Assembly: GCF_019645855.1 (NCBI RefSeq)
Contig: NZ_CP080999.1
Span: forward strand, 3,162,001-3,226,000
Length of the DNA: 64,000 nucleotides
Source: Mycobacterium malmoense
GTDB lineage: Bacteria; Actinomycetota; Actinomycetes; Mycobacteriales; Mycobacteriaceae
Reading direction: 5' to 3'
This document shows, piece by piece, positions 17,899-25,848 of the stretch; within the stretch, counting starts at the first letter, position 1, and the number at the start of each line of letters is the position of its first letter. The position numbers and the translations under genes were made by a program. A model generated the notes under the pieces. That model was not told the DNA's origin and ran no database searches. It was given only the letters and a program-made list of their open reading frames with translations.

Positions 17899-19290
17899 CT
17901 ACCCGGCGGCCGCGAGCAGTTCCTCCATCGCCACCGCGAAGTCGTCGGCCATCGGCCACAGGTCCGGCAGTAAGTCCGGGCACGAAATCAGGCCGACGTC
18001 CAGGTTGCCGCTCAGCGACATCACGGTGATGTTGAGGCCCGAACCATGAAAGATCGGCCCCAACGGATACATCGCCTTGACCTCGCAGCCCAGCAAGTAC
18101 AGCGGATCCTGTGGACCCGGGACGTTGGAAACCACCAAGTTGTGCACCGGCATGTTCTGGGTCAACCGGCTTCGGGCGTACAGCCGCATCGCGACGCCGA
18201 AAACCGCCGGCGCGGCGAACTGCGACCAGTCCTGCAGCAGAGAGGCGCCGATGGCCGAACTATGTTGTTTGGCAACAGAATTCGCGGCGGCGATGGCTTT
18301 CAGACGCGCCACCGGATCGGCGATCCGGGTGTGCAGGCTGGAAAACATGGCCGAAACCTGGTTGCGGCCCGGGCGATCGGACTTGCCGCGCACCGAGACC
18401 GGCACCGATGCCACCAGCGACGCGTCGGGCAACGCGTCGCGTTCGGCCAGGTACTGACGAAGCACCCCGGATACCAGAGCCATCACCACGTCGTTGACCT
18501 TGACGCCGAAGTGGTTCTTCACGTCCTTGACGTCCTCGAGATCCAGTTGGGCGTAGGCGATGTTGCGACGACCGCTGATGCTGGCGTTGAACGCGGTCCG
18601 CGGCGCGGTGAACGGGCGCGCCATCGCCTGGCCGTCGCGGGTCTTCCGCAGCGTCGCAACCACCGAGGACATGGTTTGGGGCACCACGTTGGCCAGCTGC
18701 AGTGGCCGGGTGGCGAACCGGAACAGCCCGCCGGTCGCGATCTGCCACCCGCTGCCGCCGCCGACGCCGTCCACCGGATCCGGTGCGGGCGGGTCGGCTT
18801 CGGTGGCGCACAGCTGCGACATCAGGTTGGCGCCGGTCACCCCGTCCACCCCGCAGTGGTGGACCTTGATCATCACCGCCAGCCGCCCGTCGTGGTGGCA
18901 ATCGGTGCCCGCCACCCCCTCGATGACCCACATCTCCCACAGGGGCCGTCGCCGGTCCAACGGCAGCGACGCGATGTGGCCGCAGATTTCCGATAGTTCG
19001 GTCCGTCCGCCCGGCGGCGGCAATCCAATGCGGTGCAGGTGGCGATCGACGTCGAAGTTCTCGTCATCCACCCACACCGGGTGATCGAGGTTCAGTGGGC
19101 TGTTGGCGAGCTTCTCGCGGAACTGTGGCATCGCTTTCAGGCGCAGCGACAACGCCTCGCGCAGCCGGTCGAAGGCATAGCCGCCGGGCACCGTCGACGT
19201 GTCCAACTCGATGATCGAGCAAACATGCATGGGCTGCGAGGGCGTTTCCAGGTACAGGAAACTGGCGTCGAGCCCGCTGAGCCGCTGCAT
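17899..19290 (-). CDS. Wax ester synthase/diacylglycerol acyltransferase (WS/DGAT)
   Basis: 463 residues from the ATG at 19290 (MQRLSGLDASFLYLETP), the usual family start; seven further codons upstream are in frame but unsupported. The catalytic HHxxxDG motif is intact as KVHHCGVDG near residue 143, and the C-terminal NVPGPQDPLYLLGCEV block (PLYLxG) is present. Members join acyl-CoA to diacylglycerol or alcohols to form triacylglycerol or wax ester. I do not recall a homologue here in M. tuberculosis, so this looks like a lineage-specific gain or retention. Its promoter must lie in the divergent spacer shared with panB. Confidence 0.93.
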   Translation of the reverse strand: MQRLSGLDASFLYLETPSQPMHVCSIIELDTSTVPGGYAFDRLREALSLRLKAMPQFREKLANSPLNLDHPVWVDDENFDVDRHLHRIGLPPPGGRTELSEICGHIASLPLDRRRPLWEMWVIEGVAGTDCHHDGRLAVMIKVHHCGVDGVTGANLMSQLCATEADPPAPDPVDGVGGGSGWQIATGGLFRFATRPLQLANVVPQTMSSVVATLRKTRDGQAMARPFTAPRTAFNASISGRRNIAYAQLDLEDVKDVKNHFGVKVNDVVMALVSGVLRQYLAERDALPDASLVASVPVSVRGKSDRPGRNQVSAMFSSLHTRIADPVARLKAIAAANSVAKQHSSAIGASLLQDWSQFAAPAVFGVAMRLYARSRLTQNMPVHNLVVSNVPGPQDPLYLLGCEVKAMYPLGPIFHGSGLNITVMSLSGNLDVGLISCPDLLPDLWPMADDFAVAMEELLAAAG

Positions 19291-19423
19291 GCGCAGAATG
19301 GTATGTCTCACACTGCTCGGGCGGTGCGGCCGCGCAAAAGAGATGGCAGAATATCTCCCGTCAGACGAACCCGGGGACCCTAGCGGGCCACGAGGATCGA
19401 CCCGACCACTCCTGAGGACAATG
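19291..19423. promoter_or_regulatory. Divergent spacer between the acyltransferase and panB
   Basis: 133 bases between opposite start codons. On the forward strand a GAGG ribosome site at 19414 precedes panB. No clear operator was found. Confidence 0.35.
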
Positions 19424-20269
19424 ATGTCTGAACAGAACCTTTACGGTGCAAACCCTTCTGGGCACACCAAGCCGCTGACAAAGATTCGCACGCACCACCT
19501 GCAGAAGATGAAGGCCGAGGGCCACAAGTGGGCCATGCTCACGGCCTACGACTATTCGACCGCCCGCATTTTCGACGAGGCCGGCATCCCGGTGCTGCTG
19601 GTCGGTGACTCGGCGGCCAACGTCGTCTACGGCTACGACACCACGGTGCCCGTCTCGATCGACGAGCTGATTCCGCTGGTGCGCGGGGTGGCGCGGGGGG
19701 CTCAGCACGCCCTGGTCGTCGCCGACCTGCCGTTCGGCAGCTACGAGGCGGGCCCGGCCGCCGCGCTGGCCGCCGCCACCCGGTTCATGAAGGAGGGCGG
19801 CGCGCACGCCGTCAAGCTCGAGGGCGGCGAGCGGGTGGCCGAACAGATCGCCTGCCTGACCGCGGCCGGCATCCCGGTGATGGCGCATATCGGCTTCACA
19901 CCGCAAAGCGTCAACGGCCTCGGCGGTTTCCGCGTGCAGGGCCGCGGCGACGCCGCGGAACAGACCATCGCGGACGCGATCGCCGTCGCCGAAGCCGGCG
20001 CGTTTTCCGTCGTCATGGAGATGGTGCCCGCCGACTTGGCCACCCAGATCACCGGCAAGCTCACCATTCCGACCATCGGGATCGGGGCCGGCCCGAACTG
20101 CGACGCGCAGGTCCTCGTCTGGCAGGACATGGCCGGTTTGAGCGGCGGCAAGCCCGCCCGCTTCGTCAAGCGGTTCGCCGACATTGGTGACGAATTACGC
20201 CGGGCGGCAACGCAATACGCGCAAGAGGTGGCCGAAGGGGTCTTCCCCGCCGACGAGCACTGCTTCTAG
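19424..20269 (+). CDS. panB: Ketopantoate hydroxymethyltransferase
   Basis: 281 residues from the second of two adjacent ATGs (19421 and 19424); 19424 has the better distance from GAGG and gives the known family length. It adds a hydroxymethyl group to alpha-ketoisovalerate, the first committed step of pantothenate and CoA synthesis. The metal-binding segment LLVGDSAANVVYGYD, then KLEGGE, HIGFTPQS and the GIGAGPNCDAQVLVWQDM block, are all intact. It stands alone, apart from panC/panD, as usual in mycobacteria. Confidence 0.97.
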   Translation: MSEQNLYGANPSGHTKPLTKIRTHHLQKMKAEGHKWAMLTAYDYSTARIFDEAGIPVLLVGDSAANVVYGYDTTVPVSIDELIPLVRGVARGAQHALVVADLPFGSYEAGPAAALAAATRFMKEGGAHAVKLEGGERVAEQIACLTAAGIPVMAHIGFTPQSVNGLGGFRVQGRGDAAEQTIADAIAVAEAGAFSVVMEMVPADLATQITGKLTIPTIGIGAGPNCDAQVLVWQDMAGLSGGKPARFVKRFADIGDELRRAATQYAQEVAEGVFPADEHCF

Positions 20270-20405
20270 AGTTCTCCCGGCACCAGCCTCGCACACTGGC
20301 GATCGCCGCTGGGCGCTTAACCGTGGTGTGGCAGTCTATGGGGACCCATCCACGACCGTCGACGACCGTCTAAGACCGCGGCGACGCGCCCTCACGGAGC
20401 CGGAA

Positions 20406-21914
20406 ATGCCAAGACCCTCTCGCCATCTGGAAGTGGAGCGCAAGTTCGACGTCGTCGAGTCCACGGTGGCACCGTCCTTCGAAGGCATCGCCGCGGTTGC
20501 TCGCGTCGAGAAGACGCCGACCCAATCGCTGGACGCGACGTACTTCGACACGCCGACGCAGGACCTGGCACGCAACAAGATCACCCTGCGGCGGCGCACC
20601 GGTGGCCCGGACGCGGGTTGGCACCTGAAGTTGCCGGCCGGACCCGACGCCCGCACCGAGATCCGCGCTCCGCTGGACGCATCCGGCGCCGGCCACGACA
20701 CCGTGCCGGCCGAGTTGCTGGATGTCGTGCTGGCGATTGTCCGCGACCGCCCGCTGCAACCGGTCGCGCGCATCGCCACCGAACGCGAAGCCCAGGTGCT
20801 GTACGGCGTCGAGGGTCAAGCGCTCGCGGAGTTCAGCAACGACCACGTCACCGCGTGGGCGACCGGGGGCTCCGACGCATCCCCCGCCGAACAGGAATGG
20901 CGCGAGTGGGAACTCGAGCTCATCCCGACGAACGGGGCCGTCGACACCGACTTGTTGAGCCGGTTGAGCAATCGACTGCTCGACGCCGGCGCCGCGCCCG
21001 CCGGCCACGCCTCCAAGCTGGCGCGGGTGCTCGGTGCCACCGCGCGGCCCAACGGGACGCGGCTGCCGGCGGACCCGGTGCATCGCGCGGTGGGAGAGCA
21101 GGTCGACGAGCTGCTGGTGTGGGATCGGGCCGTTCGCGCCGACGCCGACGATGCCGTGCACCAAATGCGGGTAACCATCCGGAAGATCCGCAGCCTGCTG
21201 GCCGACGCCCAGGATTCGTTCGGGCCGTCCGACAACGCGTGGATCCTCGACGAGCTGCGGGAGCTGGCCAATGTGCTGGGCACGGCCCGTGACGCCGAGG
21301 TGCTCGCCGAGCGTTACCAGCTGGCCCTGGACGGGCTGCCGCCGCAGCTGGTGCGTGGGCGCGTCCGGGAACGCCTCGTCGAGGGTGCCCGACGCCGCTA
21401 CCAGACCGGGCTGCGGCGGTCCTTGATCGCGATGCGGTCGCAGCGATACTTTCGGCTGCTCGACGCCCTCGACGCGGTGGTGGCCGAAACCCCTGCCACT
21501 GTTTCGGGCGAGGATCGGGCGCCGGTGACCGTCGATGCCGCCTATAAGAAGGTCCGCAAGTCCGCGAAGGCCGCCGCGCGGGTGGAACCGGGGGCCGAGC
21601 ACGAACGCGACCTGGCGCTACACCGAATCCGCAAGCGCGCCAAGCGGCTTCGCTACACCGCGGCGGCGATCGGCGCGGCGCGGGTGTCCGAGCAGGCGAA
21701 GGTCATCCAGACGCTGCTCGGCGATCACCACGACAGCGTGGTCAGCCGGGAACACCTCAGCCATCAGGCCGAGGTCGCGCACAACGCCGGCGAGGACACC
21801 TTCACCTACGGTCTGCTGTACCAGCAGGAGGCCGACTTGGCCGAGAGGTGCCGTCAGCAGCTCGACGACGCGCTGCGCAAACTCGCCAAGTCGGTGCGCA
21901 AGGCCGGGCATTAG
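20406..21914 (+). CDS. CYTH-CHAD domain protein (Rv2226-like)
   Basis: 502 residues from the ATG at 20406 (MPRPSRHLEVERKFDV). The CYTH domain at about 1-200 shows the hallmark ExExK (Glu9, Glu11, Lys13), which binds triphosphates or polyphosphate with metal ions. The CHAD domain at about 220-495 is rich in conserved His/Arg helices (AVHQMRVTIRKIRSLL, LHRIRKRAKRLRY) and is thought to bind polyphosphate. A triphosphatase or polyphosphate role is likely but not shown by the sequence. A 33-bp tandem repeat covers its stop. Confidence 0.9.
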   Translation: MPRPSRHLEVERKFDVVESTVAPSFEGIAAVARVEKTPTQSLDATYFDTPTQDLARNKITLRRRTGGPDAGWHLKLPAGPDARTEIRAPLDASGAGHDTVPAELLDVVLAIVRDRPLQPVARIATEREAQVLYGVEGQALAEFSNDHVTAWATGGSDASPAEQEWREWELELIPTNGAVDTDLLSRLSNRLLDAGAAPAGHASKLARVLGATARPNGTRLPADPVHRAVGEQVDELLVWDRAVRADADDAVHQMRVTIRKIRSLLADAQDSFGPSDNAWILDELRELANVLGTARDAEVLAERYQLALDGLPPQLVRGRVRERLVEGARRRYQTGLRRSLIAMRSQRYFRLLDALDAVVAETPATVSGEDRAPVTVDAAYKKVRKSAKAAARVEPGAEHERDLALHRIRKRAKRLRYTAAAIGAARVSEQAKVIQTLLGDHHDSVVSREHLSHQAEVAHNAGEDTFTYGLLYQQEADLAERCRQQLDDALRKLAKSVRKAGH

Positions 21915-21941
21915 CCCGGCATTAGCCCGACATTAGCCCGG
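21909..21941. repeat. Three tandem copies of CATTAGCCCGG
   Basis: CATTAGCCCGG, CATTAGCCCGA and CATTAGCCCGG follow each other directly at 21909, 21920 and 21931. The first copy contains the stop codon of the CYTH-CHAD gene, and each copy supplies another TAG. Confidence 0.8.
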
Positions 21942-21970
21942 TCCTCCTCGAGACTGGGGCGCCTTCCCCT

Positions 21971-22031
21971 CGCGAGACTGTAACTACCGACGCGTTTCGC
22001 GAGAGACGACGTCGCCAGTTACAGTTTCGCG
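21971..22031. repeat. 15-bp inverted repeat between the CHAD gene and rnpB
   Basis: CGCGAGACTGTAACT at 21971 pairs with AGTTACAGTTTCGCG at 22017, with one mismatch and a 31-base inner part. It sits downstream of both convergent genes, so it is a candidate shared terminator. Confidence 0.65.
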
Positions 22032-22044
22032 GACGGCGAGGGCG

Positions 22045-22461
<417 letters not shown>

Positions 22462-22576
22462 CACGAACACGGTACTCGCTGCGTCATCTCCTGGCCAGCG
22501 GCGCGACGGGTGCCCAGCTATTGCGCAATCTATTCAATCATTGCGTAAATACGGGCGTTGGTGCCACGCTGACCGC
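22462..22576. promoter_or_regulatory. rnpB/P450 divergent spacer with a repeated ATTGCGYAA motif
   Basis: ATTGCGCAAT at 22520 is palindromic, and ATTGCGTAA recurs at 22540, exactly 20 bp away, i.e. on the same face of the helix. Both lie less than 60 bp ahead of the P450 ATG. This is a plausible operator for an unidentified regulator. Confidence 0.4.
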
Positions 22577-23754
22577 ATGACAGAAACCGAACGGTTCGTC
22601 GATCAGGCGATGATGGGCCTGGCGGAGCCGCAACCGATGTACAAGGCGCTACGCGAATCCAGCCCGGTGTTCCGGTCGCCGCAGGCGGTGGTTCTCAGCC
22701 GTCTCGCCGACATCGAGATGGCCCTCAAGCGCACCGAATTGTTCTCGTCGAACATGGATGCCGTCGACCTGGGCAACGTGCGGCCACTGATTCCACTGCA
22801 GGTCGATCCTCCCGAGCACGCGAAGTACCGCCGCATCCTCGACCCGCTGTTCACCCCGCGCGAGATGGCGCGGCGCGAACCGCGCGTCGCCGAGCTGGTG
22901 AACGAGATGATCGACCGCTTCGCCGATCGGGGCGAATGCGACTTCCACGCCGAGTTCGCCGTGCCCCTCCCGTGCACCGTCTTCCTGCAATTACTCGGCC
23001 TGCCGCTGGAGGATCTGGAGAAGTTTCTGCTCTGGAAGGATGGGGTGATCCGCCCGGAGGGCGCCATCGGCTACGACGGCCGCCACGAGGCGTCGGCGGT
23101 AGTGGCGCAACAGATTTACGACTACTTCGAGCGCGCCATCGACGACCACATCGCCAGCCCCGCGACGACGTGCTGTCCGCGATGATCGCGGCCGACGTTG
23201 CGGGCCAACCGTTATCGCGCGAGGAGCTGCTCGACATCTGCTTCCTGTTCCTCATCGCCGGGCTGGACACGGTGACCGACTCCCTCGACTGCTTCTTTGT
23301 GTACCTGGCACGCCATCCCGATCACCGTCGTCAACTCGTCGAGCAGCCCGACGTCCTGCCGAGCGCCGTCGAGGAATTGTTGCGCTGGGAGACGCCGGTG
23401 CCCGGCGTGGTTCGGGTCGCCATGCAAGACGTCGAGGTGGCCGGATGTCCCATCAGCAAGGGCGAGCGGATCAGCCCGTTGCTCGGCGCCGCCAACACCG
23501 ACCCGGCCGAATTCCCCGACCCGGAACTCGTGGACTTCACCCGCAACCCGAACCGGCACCGCGCGTTCGGCGGCGGTCCGCACCGCTGCCTCGGATCCCA
23601 TTTGGCCCGCATGGAGCTGCGGGTGGCGCTGCGCGAATTCCACCGTCGCATACCGGATTACGAGATCAAGCCCGGCGCCCAGCTGACCTACACCGCGGCG
23701 CTGCGGTCCGTGGAATCGCTGCCTTTGGTATTCACACCGTTCCCAGTGTCATGA
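22577..23754 (+). pseudogene. Cytochrome P450, broken by one frameshift
   Basis: The reading frame from the ATG at 22577 (MTETERFVDQAMMGLAEPQP) gives the first 194 residues up to RAIDDHIAS, then shifts. The rest continues one frame over from about 23161 (RDDVLSAMIAADVAG) to the TGA at 23752. Restoring one C in the run CCCC at 23158-23161 would rejoin the frames. All P450 marks are present across the two parts: I-helix FLIAGLDTVTD, K-helix ExxR in EELLRWETP, and heme loop FGGGPHRCLGSHLARM. Length without the shift is about 392 residues. The gene overlaps the ferredoxin by four bases (ATGA). Either a recent pseudogene or a homopolymer sequencing error. Confidence 0.85.
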
Positions 23755-23945
23755 CCCGGGTCTCGGTCGACGACGACCGCTGCACTGGCCACGGCCGCTG
23801 CTACACCTTGGCCCCCGACGTCTTCGACGCCGACGAAGTGGGTCACTGTGTCGTGCTCGTCGCGGAGGTCTCGGGTGAGCTCGAGGCGCAGGCTGCCGCG
23901 GGCGCGCAGAACTGTCCCGAGCAGGCAATCACGCTGTCGCGCTGA
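23751..23945 (+). CDS. [3Fe-4S]-type ferredoxin partnered with the P450
   Basis: 64 residues from the ATG at 23751, overlapping the P450 stop. The cluster cysteines are Cys11 and Cys17 in CTGHGRC and a third in NCPEQAI near the C-terminus. This is the three-cysteine pattern of small actinobacterial P450-redox ferredoxins, which pass electrons from a reductase to the heme. It is intact, unlike its P450. Its last 48 bases reappear at 25566-25613. Confidence 0.9.
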   Translation: MTRVSVDDDRCTGHGRCYTLAPDVFDADEVGHCVVLVAEVSGELEAQAAAGAQNCPEQAITLSR

Positions 23946-24356
23946 GTGTTTGAGCGAAGCGGACCACGCTGTGAACGGTTGCGCTGCACGTCGTCGTTAT
24001 GGCTCGACTTTGTGTCGACTGCATTGGCAGCGGTCGAAGACTGACGACAGCCTTCGGAGGCCGCCGCCCGCGGTGGCGAACCATTAGACACGCTCCTGGA
24101 CATCGTGATCGCGGACGAGCTGCGTACCGCCGCTGACTGACGATGACGCAGCCGAGTTGCGGGACGGGCAAGAACGCGCAAACGCGGCGCCGGGTGATGC
24201 GGGAAACCACCTAGGGCTAGCGAGCCACCACAGTTGTCAAACATTCACGGTTCATGACTGCGGAACCCCGTCGCCGAGATCAACGCCCAGCACGTTGGCG
24301 ATCTTCGCGTTGGTGCCGCTAATCCTGCCCACCAGCGACGAGACCACCTGACCCGC
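23946..24356. other. Degenerate spacer after the ferredoxin
   Basis: About 410 bases with no convincing gene. A short forward phrase at about 24089-24140 (DTLLDIVIADELRTAAD, then stop) reads like the end of a protein but has no beginning. The stretch precedes a decayed copy of the P450 3' end. Confidence 0.4.
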
Positions 24357-24474
24357 ATGGAGCTACAGGTCGCGCTGTACGAATTCCACTGTTGCATACC
24401 GGATTACGAGATCAAGCCCAGCACCAAGCTGACCCACACCGCGGCGCCGCGGTCCGTGGAATCGCTGCCTTTAG
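24357..24474 (+). pseudogene. Decayed duplicate of the P450 3' end
   Basis: From the ATG at 24357 the sequence aligns without gaps to 23611-23728 of the P450 gene; I count 12 differences in about 116 bases. The translation MELQVALYEFHCCIPDYEIK copies MELRVALREFHRRIPDYEIK. No heme loop or upstream part is left. Confidence 0.85.
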
Positions 24475-24588
24475 TGGCTCATCGCAGAAGCGGGTGTATT
24501 CGGGGTCTGTCGATTTCCGAGATCACCGGCATGGCTTTTGGCGCGTGGCTGAACTCTTCTCCGGGTGAGACGTGCGCCGGGGAGCGAG

Positions 24589-25041
24589 CTATGCACCGTC
24601 GTTGCCCTCGCGCAGGGAATGAATCATGCTCTGCAGGGTCCGGAACACGTCTGACTGCTCGGTCTCGGTTATGCCGGCCAGCATTCTGACCTCGACGGAC
24701 CGGACCGCCGCCGACGCCTTCTTAAGGCTCCGTCGGCCGCGAGGCGTGAGCCGCGTGGGAAGAACCTTCCCGACGGGTGCCTGCGCAGGCCTGGTCACGT
24801 AGCCCTCTCGTTCCAGGGCCTGGAGCAGCACGTTCATCGACTGCCGTGTCACGAACGCGCCCCGCGCGAGCTCGGAGTTCGACAAGCCCGGTCGTTGAGC
24901 CAGCAGCTCGAGGCAGGAGTAGTGCGTCACGCTCATCCCGAGCGGCCGCAGCACCTCTTCCATGGCGGCGCGGAGGGCGCTCGACGCCTCTTTCAGCAGG
25001 TAGCCCAGTGACGTCTCCAGGTCGATACCGACTTGACTCAT
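24589..25041 (-). CDS. MarR-family transcriptional regulator
   Basis: 150 residues from the ATG at 25041 (MSQVGIDLETSLGYLLKEAS). The winged helix lies at about 50-100: LSNSELARGAFVTRQSMNVLLQALEREGYV is the recognition region, followed by the wing APVGKVLPTRLTPRG. It is divergent from the VOC gene by 63 bases that carry two perfect palindromes, one touching its own start codon, so autorepression and control of the VOC gene are likely. It and the VOC gene sit between relics of a duplicated P450-ferredoxin pair, which suggests arrival as a cassette. Confidence 0.88.
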   Translation of the reverse strand: MSQVGIDLETSLGYLLKEASSALRAAMEEVLRPLGMSVTHYSCLELLAQRPGLSNSELARGAFVTRQSMNVLLQALEREGYVTRPAQAPVGKVLPTRLTPRGRRSLKKASAAVRSVEVRMLAGITETEQSDVFRTLQSMIHSLREGNDGA

Positions 25042-25056
25042 GTCAGTATTCTGACA
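25041..25056. promoter_or_regulatory. Operator 1: perfect palindrome TGTCAG-TATT-CTGACA
   Basis: A perfect 16-bp inverted repeat that begins at the last base of the MarR start codon (reverse strand). It shares the half-site TGTCAG/CTGACA with the second palindrome 27 bp away. Binding here would block MarR transcription or translation start. Confidence 0.75.
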
Positions 25057-25067
25057 TAGGTTGACCT

Positions 25068-25085
25068 GTGTCAGAAAGCTGACAC
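25068..25085. promoter_or_regulatory. Operator 2: perfect palindrome GTGTCAG-AAAG-CTGACAC
   Basis: A perfect 18-bp inverted repeat just upstream of the VOC ribosome site (AAGGAG at 25092). It has the same half-site as operator 1. Confidence 0.75.
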
Positions 25086-25104
25086 GAAAAGAAGGAGCAT
25101 CATC

Positions 25105-25473
25105 ATGCCCGCCACCGGCCCCGACTTCATCTCGCTCCAAGCGCGCGACCTCGACGCTTCGCGGGCGTTCTACGAGCAGTACCTCGGCCTCGTCCGCTCG
25201 CAGGCCGGACCTCCGCACGCCGTCGTCTTCGAGACGAAGCCGATCGCGTTCGCACTCCGCGACGTCGTTCCCGGCACCGATCTCGCATCCGTCGCTCAGC
25301 CCGGCATCGGTGCCGCGATCTGGCTCCACGCCACCGACGTCCAGGCCATCCACGATGCTCTCGTCGCCGACGGTCACACCATCGTCTCCGCACCGATCGA
25401 CGGCCCCTTCGGCCGGACATTCACGTTCGCCGACCCCGACGGCTACCAGGTCACTCTCCACGACCGCGCCTGA
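25105..25473 (+). CDS. VOC-family (glyoxalase/bleomycin-resistance fold) protein
   Basis: 122 residues from the ATG at 25105, seven bases behind AAGGAG. It is one VOC module: FISLQARDLDASRAFYEQYLG opens the first half, and GRTFTFADPDGYQVTLHDRA is the classic closing strand with the metal-site FxDPDG. Members are isomerases, dioxygenases or drug-binding proteins; the job here is unknown, but pairing with a divergent MarR repressor suggests an inducible detoxification role. Confidence 0.85.
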   Translation: MPATGPDFISLQARDLDASRAFYEQYLGLVRSQAGPPHAVVFETKPIAFALRDVVPGTDLASVAQPGIGAAIWLHATDVQAIHDALVADGHTIVSAPIDGPFGRTFTFADPDGYQVTLHDRA

Positions 25474-25565
25474 TAGACCAAACGGGCCCTTCATGAATGG
25501 CGGCGTATTTGGGGTCTGAATCCGCCGGTCTCCAGTAGCCAGCCGGGCTTTCTGCTTGTCGGTGA

Positions 25566-25613
25566 GCGGGCGCGCAGGACTGCCCCGAGCAGGCAATCAC
25601 GTTGTCGCGCTGA
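25566..25613 (+). pseudogene. Decayed duplicate of the ferredoxin 3' end
   Basis: 48 bases ending in the TGA at 25611 match 23898-23945 of the ferredoxin gene with three differences, including the third cluster cysteine codon context (DCPEQAITLSR). Nothing of the rest of the gene remains. Confidence 0.85.
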
Positions 25614-25800
25614 AGCTTCAGGTGGCGGCGACGGGGTTCGGGCATTCACCCGCCGGCACCGAACGACCGTTTCCCAATGGGTTCGCCGGACGCTGCGCGA
25701 AGTGTCGGAGCTCGAACTCTGGCTGTCGAATGTAGCAACCATGGGCCAAGATACGCCCTTCAAGCCTCTCAACTCGTCGCTCACCGAGAAGCCGAACGGT

Positions 25801-25831
25801 CTACAACCCCGCAGCTCGCATGCGGGGTTGT
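25801..25831. terminator. Hairpin beyond the PGRS gene
   Basis: CTACAACCCCGCA and TGCGGGGTTGTAG form a perfect 13-bp stem with a five-base loop, about 20 bases past the PGRS stop on the reverse strand. There is no U tract, as is common for mycobacterial terminators. Confidence 0.6.
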
Positions 25832-25848
25832 AGACCGAGCTGGTGGTA

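Larger units (their letters stand above)
25474..25848. other. Spacer between the VOC and PGRS genes
   Basis: 375 bases without a gene of its own. It holds the ferredoxin relic (25566-25613) and a possible terminator beyond the PGRS stop: CTACAACCCCGCA at 25801 with TGCGGGGTTGTAG at 25819, a 13-bp perfect inverted repeat. Confidence 0.5.

Noticed and set aside
24081..24140. Possible C-terminal fragment DTLLDIVIADELRTAAD
   Set aside because: Too short, with no start or recognisable family, in a degenerate region.
24486..25518. Similar phrases GTGTATTCGGGGTCTG (24494) and GCGTATTTGGGGTCTG (25503) as possible target-site duplications of the MarR/VOC cassette
   Set aside because: Three mismatches in 16 bases and not placed exactly at the relic boundaries; too weak to call without strain comparison.
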